Origin: Antilocapra americana
Taxonomy: Eukaryota; Chordata; Mammalia; Artiodactyla; Antilocapridae
DNA: 64,000 nucleotides
Assembly (NCBI GenBank): GCA_007570785.1
Contig: ML662465.1
Span: 6,561,974-6,625,973, forward strand
Reading direction: 5' to 3'
Every line of letters begins with the position of its first letter. Position 1 is the first letter of the stretch. A model generated the notes under the pieces. It was not told the DNA's origin. It saw only the letters and a list, made by a program, of their open reading frames with translations, and searched no databases. Of this stretch, positions 1-9,958 are shown in pieces. The position numbers and the translations under genes were made by a program.

Positions 1-2317
1 CACCCAAACTGAGAGACCTGGGAGAGGTTTCCTGTATTGAGTCAAGTTAAGCTGAAGACTCCACTGCTGCTGGCAGCCTCCCTCCAATACCTTTAAGTTT
101 CAGCTTTACAAACACACTCCTCTGTCCCATGCTGGAGGTCATAGGAATAAGGCAGCAGCAGCGGCTACAGGTGACATAGTTTCTGCTGAAACTATGATGA
201 TATTTGAGCTTCAAACCTCCAACTTTCCTTCCTGATGAATGGAAACATTCTTATCAAATGTTTTTGCTGTGTCATACCTTAAAAGCCTCATTTATCTCAT
301 CTGTAAAACGTTCACAGTAATACTGAAGTTGGTTGCAGGATTAGAGGTGACTGTGTATGTCCAGCCCAATGTCTGACAGGCCATGTATCATTATTTCTAA
401 GACAGTTTTTTTTTTCACATTTTAATATCACTAGAATTGGCCTGCATCTTATGATCCATGGCATACAGTTTGTCTTCAATGTTATTTTTTTCTTATTAAT
501 ACAGAAAATAATGGTGTGTCTTAAGATCAATGGTGTGTTAAGATTCAACAAAACGTAGTAGATGTTCAATACATAAATTATCATGATGAGTTTTTAACTT
601 AGCAAATTTAATTTAGCATTTTTAGCTTAGTTAACATTTTAAATCTTACTTTGAGTTCTACATGCCATCAGTCTCCAGAGAGGAAACAGGGCTAATGCCT
701 CTTGCAAATTTCTCTTGTGGTTTCTCTTCCTGGAATTGGTGGGAAGGGAATTTTGGAAAATGCAGTTTAGTTTAGCCCAGTGGGTATCTAGTAACCACCA
801 CAGGCCATCACTGGAAGCCTACTGAATGCAGGCTCTAGCCTAAGCAGTGAGGGGTTAGAGATGGAAGTCAACATAACTGATAGATTGTATCAATTCTAAC
901 AGCCTAGGAAGAAGAGGAACAGACATAAAATGCAACAGGAAGCTGTGTTACTCCAAAAATATCACATCAGAACACCTGAAAACCTTCATGGAACATTAGA
1001 CTATGACACCATTCACATCTGGAGGAGCTACAATGCAGGAAACATCAAATTTACTAAAGGAAAGATCGTTTGCTTGATGCTATCTATGTAAGACTCAAGG
1101 TAGTGTAAAACATGGCCTTTCTCATGACTGAGCTTAACATTTCATTGAAGAGCTAAGACACATGTTAGTGAGAAATTAAACGCCAAATAATAAATGTGTG
1201 TATAAAAATAAAAAATTCTTACTTTGATGATTTTATGATATTATAATATTTATAATATCATATAAAGTTGTATATGATATTAATTGTATAAAACATGTTA
1301 TCAAAATGAATAATATGCCTACCCCTTCCCAACCACTTTCAACTTTTAGCTGATTCTTCTGGTGTTTATCTCCATATGTCTAAACAACATACTTGTATTC
1401 CTGCTTGCTTTCTTTCTGTTTTAGGCATTTCCTATTGACTTCCTACTAAGGAAGATAAGAATTTAACCTTAATCACCCAACTTCTGCCATCACAAACACC
1501 TCAACCCTCCTGAAAAAATCATACTGTAATTTCATTTGAACAATAATCAGTAAATGCTACTCACTAAGCTTGAGCTTGACTGTGTTCTCAACTATGATTA
1601 TTTTTCCTCTTCTGGGAAATATTGCTTATCTTATTCTTTACTTAATTACTGCCTTAAAAAAATTTACCTTTCTATGAATTCATCCCTAACTCAACTTCAA
1701 ACTGTCCATCCTTGTCACACAGACAGAATCAAGAGATAACTCTATTGCTTCAACTTTTTGAAGACGTTTCTCCCACAGGCTCCTGAGAGATGCCCTAAAC
1801 TCTGGCCCTTCACCCTCATGTAGTGACTAACTTTGCCTTATTCTTGGTCTGGAACCCATGCCTTTCTTATTTCCCCCACAGTGGCTCTCTTTTAATAGAA
1901 CAACTTTTCCAGTGTCTTCTGGAGAAAGGGTACTCAAGATATTACTTTTTTGTGAATTTACACATCTGAAATTATCTTTATTTCACCTTTGTGCTTGCTT
2001 AATACTTTGGGCATATGACTCTCCATTAAAGAATATTTTCCCCACAATTTAAAAGGCATCAACTTCCAACTTCCAGTGTTACTGTTGAGTTGTCTGATGT
2101 TATTCCGATACTCAGTCATTTGTATGAAACTTGTTCTTTCCCTCTGGAAGTTTCCAGAGTCTTTTCCTTGCCCTCAATGTTCTGAAATTTCAGGAAGATG
2201 AATCTTGGCATAGGTTTAATTTTATCCATTGTGCTAGATACTTAATGGAGCCTGTTGTTCTGGAGACACATCCTTAAGTCCCAAGGAATGTTCTCAGCAT
2301 TTTAAAAAGATTCTCTC

Positions 2318-2795
2318 AGCGAATTCACTGGCGGTCCTGTGGTTAAGACTTTGGACTTTCACCGCAGGGGCAAGGGTTTGCTGTCTGGTCAGGGAACTAA
2401 GATCCCACAAGCTGCATGGCTGAAATTTGGTGTTGAATAAGACTCTTGAGAGTCTCTTGGACTGCAAGGAGATCAAACCAGTCAATCCTCAATGAAATCA
2501 GTCCTGAATATTCTTTGGAAGGACTGATGCTGAAGCTGATGCTCCAATACTTTGGCCACCTGGTGTGAAGAACTGACTCATTGGAAAAGATCTTGATGCT
2601 GGGCAAGACTGAAGGCAGGAGAAGGGGATGACAGAGGATGAGATGGTTAGATGGCATCACCGACTTAACGGACCTAAATTTGAGCAAGCTCCAGGAGTTG
2701 GTGATGGACAGGGAAGCCTGGCGTGCTGCAATGCAGAGGTCGGACACAACTGAGCCAGTGAACTGAACTGAACTGATGCTGCATGATGTAGCCCC
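2318..2795 (+). mobile_element. CHR-2 type SINE split by a BovB fragment
   Basis: tRNA-derived SINE body (GTGGTTAAGAC, then GGAACTAAGATCCCACAAG) flanked by a 13 bp target duplication, AAAAGATTCTCTC at 2305-2317 and 2796-2808. Its 3' end resumes after the BovB insert. Confidence 0.8.
2419..2777 (+). mobile_element. BovB LINE 3' fragment (ART2A type)
   Basis: Matches the ruminant BovB 3' region (AGGATGAGATGG, GGACACAACTGAG, terminal AACTGAACTGAACTGA). Flanked by an 8 bp duplication GCTGCATG at 2411-2418 and 2778-2785. The stretch is 5' truncated and non-coding. Confidence 0.8.
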
Positions 2796-2850
2796 AAAAG
2801 ATTCTCTCCTCTCTACTGTCTCTGCTCTAACTTGGGCTCCTAAAATATCT

Positions 2851-2963
2851 TCATTTTTTTTTTTAAGCCAGGTCACGTGGGAGCTTAATTCCCTGAACAG
2901 GGATCAAACCTGTGTCCCCTGCATTGGAAGCTCAGTCTTAAGCACTGGATTGCCAGGGAAATC
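2851..2963 (-). mobile_element. CHR-2 type SINE
   Basis: Reverse-complement CHR body: poly-T at the left, GGGATCAAACCTGTGTCCCC, ending GCCAGGGAAATC. Confidence 0.75.
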
Positions 2964-3229
2964 TTGTATTTTGTTTTAATTAAGACTACATTTATTTTTT
3001 TCCAATAGATACTACTAGTATTACTCTTTGGAATTAATTTCACTTATAATTGAGAAAACTAAAATTGTGCATGAAGTCAGAAAGAAAGATATGTAGGGAG
3101 AAAAACAGATGGATTCCTCAGATGACTCATGAAAGGGGGGAAAAAACACACCCAGTCATAACCAGACTTTTGAGTTCCTTTCAGTGATACTTTCTTTTCT
3201 TGGTGATCTTAAATACTGATAAGTGTGTC

Positions 3230-3659
3230 TGTTACTGAGTCCAAGCTTGCCAATGAGTTGGAGATGAGGTGTTGAGGCAAGGAACACAACTTTATTCAGG
3301 AAGCCAGCAGACTGAAAAGATGGCAAACTATTGTCTCAAAATAACCATCTTGTTGGTGTCTGGATGCTAGGTTATTTTATAGAACAGAGATGGGGGGAGG
3401 TGAGGAAGAAAAGTAAAAGGCCATTAATCTTGCAAATATCTCCTGGAATGGCTAGCCTTGGGGAGGAAATGTGTTAATTTCTTCCTTCCTGTAGCCATCC
3501 AAAGATGGACAGTGTCCTGAACTGAGGCACTTTGGTTTAATATTCAGGCAGAAGAGCAGGGGTCCCAGAGGCAGTCCATTTTATTTAGTGTCCTTATAGT
3601 GAACAAAAGCAATGAGAAGCAAAGGTTAAAGTAAAAGAAACAGATCCAACATGGAGTCA
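3230..3659 (-). mobile_element. LTR-like element, antisense
   Basis: On the minus strand it runs from TGACTCCATG to GACTCAGTAACA, so it has TG...CA ends. It carries CTGAATAAAGTTGTGTTCC near the 3' end, the usual R/U5 poly(A) arrangement. No internal retroviral sequence is seen beside it. No target duplication was found, so the edges may be off. Confidence 0.5.
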
Positions 3660-4024
3660 GTTCTTTCTCAAGATAGAAAAGAAACCAAATCTATTTGGAA
3701 AGTTCATTGGATTACAGTGAAAGCATTTGCTCACTTCTAAATGATTTGCATATTGATAGGACTAAGTTAAACTTCTTTACATTTTAATCTCCATGCTGAA
3801 CATAATTCAGTAAAAATGATATCTATATCTACACGTATGCTTAATTTCTATTAAAAGCCTATATGAAATTTTTAGCTATGAAACTAGGATCCTAGAATTC
3901 TGTCCCCAAATTTTAAAAAGCGAAGGAAAGATCCTTAAAAGGTTACACACACATAAGTCTCAAGCTGTTCTTAGCTGATTTATCCACAAAGCAAAAATGG
4001 TTACGTTATAACTGTTTCAGTGAG

Positions 4025-4560
4025 GAATAGTTGTACAGCCCAGAATGCCTGTTCCTCTGGCTTTTAGAATTTCCTCTCCTATTCTTTAGCATTTTTGTTC
4101 TTTTGTTTCACTTCCTGGGAAATTTCCTCTACTTCATTTTCCAGACCTTCTATTAAGTTACTCATTTCTGTAAGTTTTGTTCAGTTTACAAGAGCTCTTT
4201 ACTGTGTGAATTCTTAGAATCGCATCTTGTTCTTTTTGCATGGATGCAATATTTTATCTAAGGATACTGATAGTTTTTTGTTAAAGTTTTCTTCTCTAGG
4301 CATACTATTTCCTCAAAGATGCTATTTTCTGTTGGTTCTGTTTGTTGTATGAAATACCTTCCTTATATATGGATCTTTGGGTGGCTGTTCAAGAATAGGG
4401 CTCTAATATGTTGTCTGGGAGTTTCTGTCTGTGTGGTTGTGGGTGGGACTTGATGGGTGAGAGTTTTTTTGTGAGGTCCTCTGGCTAGCCTGTTTTGTTA
4501 GGGGGAAGTACTTTAAGTCTTTTATCTTAGGTTGCTAGGACTTGCAAGAAATTTTCCCAA
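4025..4560. repeat. Old LINE-like AT-rich stretch
   Basis: Resembles the 3' UTR of an old mammalian L1 (TTCATGGATGCAATAT-like and GAGCTCTTTA-like phrases), degenerate. Low confidence. Confidence 0.3.
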
Positions 4561-4744
4561 TTGTCTGCCCTCCATTAAGGAGGGACAAAGTCAACTGCCA
4601 GTCTGCCTGGGAGCACAGGGGCAAAGAAGGTAGGTGGACACTACCACAATACAGAAACGTCCATAACCCTCCTTTCAGTAGAGGAGCCTTGATAGGGCCA
4701 GAGTAAATGGACAAAGTCGGTAATTAAATAATTAATCCCACTAG

Positions 4745-5690
4745 AGAACTGTAAGAAAAAGTATGGGGAGACCCCTGTAAGTTAATGATTTCTCCAGAAG
4801 TAGGTGTGCTTAACCACAAAACCAAGCAGGCTTGCTTAGCAACAAAACCATGCAGCAGAAGTATGAGACATACCCCAGAACAATGAAACAATGGGTGCAT
4901 GAGACCAGCATCCTGCCCACTGGAGCTCAGTAAGTTAATGAACCCTAGGAGATGCTCTCTACACACATAAAAAACGTTTGGGGCTTCCCTGGTGGTCTAG
5001 TGGTTGAGAGTGCCTGCCAATGCAGGGGACACAGGTTTGACCCCTGGTCAGAGAAGATCCCACATGCCATGGGGCAACTAAGCCCAAATACCACAACAAC
5101 TGAGCCAAGGGTCTAGAGCCCACGAGCCACAACCCTGAGCCCATATGCCCCAACTGCTGAAAACCTGTGTACCTATGCTCCGCAACAAAAGAAGTCAGGA
5201 CAATGAGAAGCCAGCATACCACAGAGTAGCCCCTGCTCATCACAGCTCGAGAAAGCCTGCGTGCAGCAACAAAACCCCAGCATAGTTAAAAATAAATCAA
5301 TCTTTTTAAACAGCCAATAATTTATGGAAAGGTGACATTTCAAAGTAAAGACCCTCATTGTGCTGAGACCTGAAATGATTTTTCCATAATGCTATGCTAG
5401 TCGCAGCTTGACCATGTAGGGATAAGAAAACTCCTCTGCCCAACCTGGAGGAGGGGCTGATGATGGAAGAATGAGGAAGAAGGTGGGCTCTTTCCCCTCC
5501 CCACTTTTGCCTTTGATTATGTTCTCAGGGTGGCACTCTCTTGCCTGCCTGCTTATCAGCCTCACAGGCATCCTATTTTAATAAATCACTTTCTGTCTAT
5601 CACTTTGCCTCTCACTGAACTCTTTCTGTGCTGAGACATGAAGGACTGGAGCTCCTCGGAGCCCCCGCAAAGTGCCACCTAGCCATTCAG
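4745..5690 (+). mobile_element. Ruminant ERV LTR-like element, interrupted by a SINE
   Basis: The left part (GGCTTGCTTAGCAACAAAACC) and right part (AATAAATCACTTTCTGTC, then TTTGCCTCTCACTGAACTC) resemble a ruminant ERV LTR. The AATAAA is at 5580-5585. A CHR-1 SINE splits it at about 4980-5308. It reads convergently with EEF2K. Confidence 0.55.
4980..5308 (+). mobile_element. CHR-1 type SINE
   Basis: Full-length tRNA-derived artiodactyl SINE: TTCCCTGGTGGTCTAGTGG head, CAACTAAGCCC, repeated AGCCACAAC phrases, GAGAAAGCCTGCGTGC and an A-rich tail. Confidence 0.85.
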
Positions 5691-6648
5691 CCTCACTCTC
5701 TATATGCCTGGTGTCCTAGGCTTCTGCAGGGTGATGAAGGAGCAGCTGGCTGGCTACACAGGAGATGAGTGGGTCTAGAGTTCTCATGCGTTAAGTCTTT
5801 CAACTGAACCTACATTTTTAGCACCATTTCACTCCCACCTCCAGAGGCTCCTGGTGACTATTGCTCATCCTTTTGGGGGTATGATGAAAACTTGGTTCTC
5901 AGATTTCTCTACAGCTGACCTAGGATCCAGCTTTCTTGGGTCTGCTAATTCACAATCTATCTCCTTTCCAACATCCAGTGTTTTGTTGTTGTTGATGTCT
6001 CCTCCTTTTCATCCTCATGGGCTTATGCCATTAAGAAAGTTTCTTTCCTGTCATTTTAGTTGGGACTTAAGAGCAAATGGACTAAAATATGTGTGCTCAA
6101 TATACCATATAGAGTTATGCTAATGTTCAAATTTCTTAATATTCTTAAAATTCGTAAAGAAATTCTCATTGACTTTCTTAAAAAGCAATTAGCTTGAAAC
6201 CAAATGATCATGCAAGCAACATTTTTTCAAGTTTTAGATCACAAAACATCTTTTACATGCATTTTCTTTGAAACTGATGACAACTCTATTGGTAAAAATT
6301 ATTGTTTTCTAGGTCAGAAAAATGAAAAAAAACAAGAGGGGTACATCCTTTATATAAAGCAAATGGAAAACATATCTGCCAAATCTGGAAGGTTTTTGAT
6401 AAGGATTTATTAGATTAAAAATTGAGAAAACTTGCATTAAAAAAATCCAATTTTCAGCAACTTGAAAAACTGGAAAACGGGGCAACATTGAGCCCATACT
6501 TCCCATGGGGACAACCATCTGGAGCTGAATCTGAGCTGCCTCTTTCAGGCGGGACTAAGGCCTCCAATCCACTCTGTCTCCACTCAGGTCCTTCACTCAT
6601 CTGTTACCAGAAGACACTTGAATTTGAGACCAGAAAGAAAGAAATCAC

Positions 6649-6654
6649 TTTATT
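6649..6654 (-). terminator. EEF2K: Candidate EEF2K poly(A) signal
   Basis: AATAAA on the minus strand, followed by AGTGATTTCTTTCTTTCTGG, a U-rich downstream region. It would give a 3' UTR of about 3.2 kb. AATAAA at 7053-7058 and 7166-7171 are alternatives. Confidence 0.4.
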
Positions 6655-7844
6655 TGGAAAGGCAGAATTGAACTTATTACATATGCAAAAATAAATCTAT
6701 AATACAAGCCACTTCTCTGAGTCCCACCCAGTGTCCACCTTGTCCAGGTTATGTGGTTACCTCAGAGATTAGAAAAAATGGTAACAGGCACAATTGTAGA
6801 GAGGATGCATATTTTGTCTCCTTCCCTGCCCCCCACAGAGCTGCACATACTTGTGTAGACTTGTTGATTTGTAAAACGTGTCCAGTACTGCAGACAAATG
6901 TGCTGGGATGGAAGGAAAGGAAGTCATTAAAACAGCAACAACGTTAAGTTACCTGGCTTGATTCATCAAGGTTGCATTTGACGCTAAATTCCCACAGAGC
7001 CTCAGGTGAGGCAGGAATAAGGACATCCAGCTGCACTGGGGGTTAGGGATTTTTTATTTTTCCTACTTACATCCATAAAGCCTGCTTTTTTTTTTTTTTT
7101 CTTTTTAAACCTATAGCAAAACGGAGAGACATTATACTCCAGTTCACTCCAGTTTAATTTTAAATTTTATTCCCAGGATGCTCTAACTAAGAGTAGCTCT
7201 CAGATCCTGGCTCCAGCTTAGCCTCTAACCAGCAGGATATTTGGAAAGAGTCTACCTTTCAGAACCTTGGATTTTCCATTTGTGACTGAAGATACTGATT
7301 ATATCCTTGACTCTGCTAATCTCCTGGACCTTCACCTGCTTCTTGTACTTGAAGATAGTCTCTGATGTCTTCCCAGTTGGGCTGGAATGTCCTGAGGTGT
7401 TTTTTTTGCTTTTTGGATACCCAGGATTTGTGGAAAAAGAAGATGCCCTAACCAATTCTAGAAGGCACAGAACTGTCTTTTGAAGGTAGAGTAAGTTCTG
7501 TTGGCTCAGAAGGATTTCAGTGTCTTGCAGGTCACTTTGCTCTCACTGGTCCTTAAAGAGTCATTCGATTAGCTGTAGTATATATATCCAGGCCATTTCA
7601 GTCTTCTACAGAAGGGGACCACCTGCTGACATTAAAGCCGTATGGATGGGTGGAACTGTGCAGGTGACCAAACCATTCCAGACAAGCTGGAGGAACCAGA
7701 GCCACAAACACTCCATTTTTAATGAATTTACTGAGTGCTGACTCAGTGCCAAGGCACTGTGTTTTTAAGCACTAGAGAGTAAAGAAAAATTGAGGTAACG
7801 CTCAGCTTCAGGGTTTAATATAGTAACTCTTGGTCAGGATTAGA

Positions 7845-8051
7845 GCAGGGGCTGGCACACTATAGCCCAGGCTGGCTGTTTTTGTCAATAAAGTTTAATT
7901 GGAACACCAGCTGCACTCATTCATTTAGGCATCATTCACCAGTTTCTGCACTACAATGGCAAGGCTGAGTAGTCGCAACAGAGACCATAAGTCCCACAAA
8001 GCCTAAAATATTTACTATCTGGCCCTTTAGAAAAAAGTTGCCAACCCCTGT
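7845..8051 (+). mobile_element. hAT-Charlie non-autonomous DNA transposon in the 3' UTR
   Basis: Starts AGGGGCTGGCAC and ends GCCAACCCCTG, imperfect terminal inverted repeats. The interior has TAAAATATTTACTATCTGGC and GTAGTCGCAACAGAGACC, typical of the MER5/MER3-like class. It lies within the probable EEF2K 3' UTR. Confidence 0.7.
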
Positions 8052-9848
8052 GTTACAGAAAAGCACTGACATGTAACTAAGAAATGAGACAGATGGTCAG
8101 GAACATAAATGATTTGCATAGTAAAATCTCAGAGAGAAAGGAGATGGGTTGAACTAACAACAGCAACAACAAAAGCATCAGTTATATGAGGCTTGATACC
8201 TTTGCAGAGAAAAGTCAAAATAAAGTTGCTTCTAGCTTACATTGAACAAATGCAAATTAACTATATGCACTGGTTTAAAACACATACAACTTAAGGCAAG
8301 CCAACTACTTGATTTGTGCAAATGGCAAAAGGGTAATTAGTTCCAGCTTTTGGAGGAAACTGGTTATGGTGAGTCCAAATACAAAAACAGGGGTACCTGT
8401 CATTTATAGGTGATCCAAAGGATTTTTCAAGGGTAATTCTGACTCTGCTTGATTTTACCTTTAGGGCACACTCTTAACTTTGGAACCGAATACATGCAGA
8501 GGGTCATGACGCCATAGTACTTAACACTCACATGCTGAAGGACCTGTCTTAATGAACTGGTTTGTATGTTATGCTCTGTTATTTTTTTTAATGTTTTGAT
8601 TTTTAAACAAAGAGATGTTGTTTTAGCACTTGGGGTTGATCAAAGCAGTCTGTTTTCTTTGCTATCTGAAACATCAGTTGAAATCGCACTGATGTGAAAT
8701 CTGAATTCCTTCTAAAGAGAACACTCATTAAATACAGATAGCCATAGCTTGGCCCTGGGGAAACCATTGGAATTAATGAGTGTTTATAGTTCTTGCCCTC
8801 TCATTCTCCAACAGCTTAAACAAATCTCAAGGGACTGCTGCTGAAAGCATCCTACTGCAAATGACAAGAAAATCAGCCAAGCTTCAAGCAGAAAATGCTG
8901 AGGATGGGGGTTGGGAGCAGATTCTTCGTAAGAACGTCAGATGCTAAGAAAATACAGAGGAATACTGTACAAGGGGTACTTCAGTCATATTGTGGATGCT
9001 GCCACTGAGATGCAAAGTACATGTCTGCTTGGAGGAAAGGCTTCAACCTTCCAAGCTACAGCCCTTACACGTAAAAGCTTTGAGGTGCACCCACTTCTAC
9101 ACGAGCTGAGGCAGGAATTAGAGGTAGTAAAAGTGTGCATATAGAAATCAAATTTGTTTTGTAAAGCCCACTGTGTGGAAAACACACTTCAGAATGTAAT
9201 TTGGCTGTATCCCACAAAATCAGTTGCATTTCAGGAAGGAAATTAAAAGATAAGAAAACAGGTGTGGGCCCTCCCCCATGGCAGAAGGGGGCCTGGGAGA
9301 TGTACAATCTCACACACACCAAAAAATGCCACACACATTCTTCTAAATGCTCTAAGAAAGACGGCTTTGCTCTAAGACAGACGTGACAATACACACCTCA
9401 TGGAAAGTTAACACGCAGCTCTGCTGTTTCCTACCTCATCCTGACTCAGGAAACACAGGCTCTGTGGGCCTGAGATTTCAGCCCAGCCTGAAAAGGCTGA
9501 CGAGCAAAGCCTTAGTCTTTTCCATCCAGGGCAGAAAAGATACATTTTCTTACATCTCATGACAAACAACAACAATAATAACCACAACAAAACACAGAAA
9601 AAGAACCTCAGAAAGATATGTTGGTTCATTAGGCTGCTTTTTCAATCCCCAGTGCCCTAGGGGACAGCTGCAGTGTCTTCACTGGTAGCAAAGACATTTT
9701 CAAGAGTTAAAAAATAACATACAAAAGTTGATTTACTAAAAACATCTGCCCACTCCAGCCCTCAAACAACCCTAAATAAGAAGTCTTTTTCCCCTCATCT
9801 CCTAGCCCTGTAACTTGGGGCTGGCTGGCAGTGGTTTTCTCCAGAGAG

Positions 9849-9958
9849 TTATTCCTCCATCTGGGCCCAGGCCTCCTCTGCTTTCTCGTAGTACTGGTTG
9901 GCCAGCCGGCCCTTCATGGCTTCCATTGCTGCCTCGGCTGCTTGGGTGTATAAGTCGC
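9849..9958 (-). CDS. EEF2K: EEF2K terminal coding exon 17 (residues 688-723 and stop)
   Basis: Two bases complete G688, then [35 protein letters not shown] and TAA (9851-9849). The acidic, helical C-terminal tail is the part needed to recognise eEF2. E replaces the Q of human QYYQK (from memory). The acceptor is GCTTTATTTCAG. The exon continues into the 3' UTR. Confidence 0.96.

Larger units (their letters stand above)
1..6629. other. 3' intergenic flank of EEF2K
   Basis: Contains an AT-rich first 2.3 kb with no recognisable gene, a CHR-type SINE split by BovB (2305-2808), an antisense SINE, two LTR-like elements and an old LINE-like stretch. The scattered short open frames have no recognised similarity. 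In human the next gene downstream is POLR3E (from memory); none of its exons is visible here. Confidence 0.7.
6630..9848 (-). other. EEF2K: Probable EEF2K 3' UTR
   Basis: Sequence after the TAA is free of young SINEs down to about 5.3 kb. The end is inferred from AATAAA signals on the minus strand at 7166-7171, 7053-7058 and 6649-6654. The last is followed by a T-rich and GT-containing stretch. The span includes a hAT element (7845-8051) and a genomic oligo-A on the transcript strand (about 7088-7107). The human 3' UTR is also several kb (from memory). The true end is not proven. Confidence 0.45.

Noticed and set aside
2397..2876. 159-codon minus-strand frame
   Set aside because: Lies in the BovB-split SINE; it is antisense to BovB 3' sequence, not a gene.
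1..5000. Possible first exon of the downstream neighbour (POLR3E in human)
   Set aside because: No recognisable coding exon or CpG-rich start on either strand; only repeats and AT-rich DNA.
4745..5690. Possible full endogenous retrovirus
   Set aside because: Only LTR-like sequence is seen, with no gag, pol or env similarity nearby.
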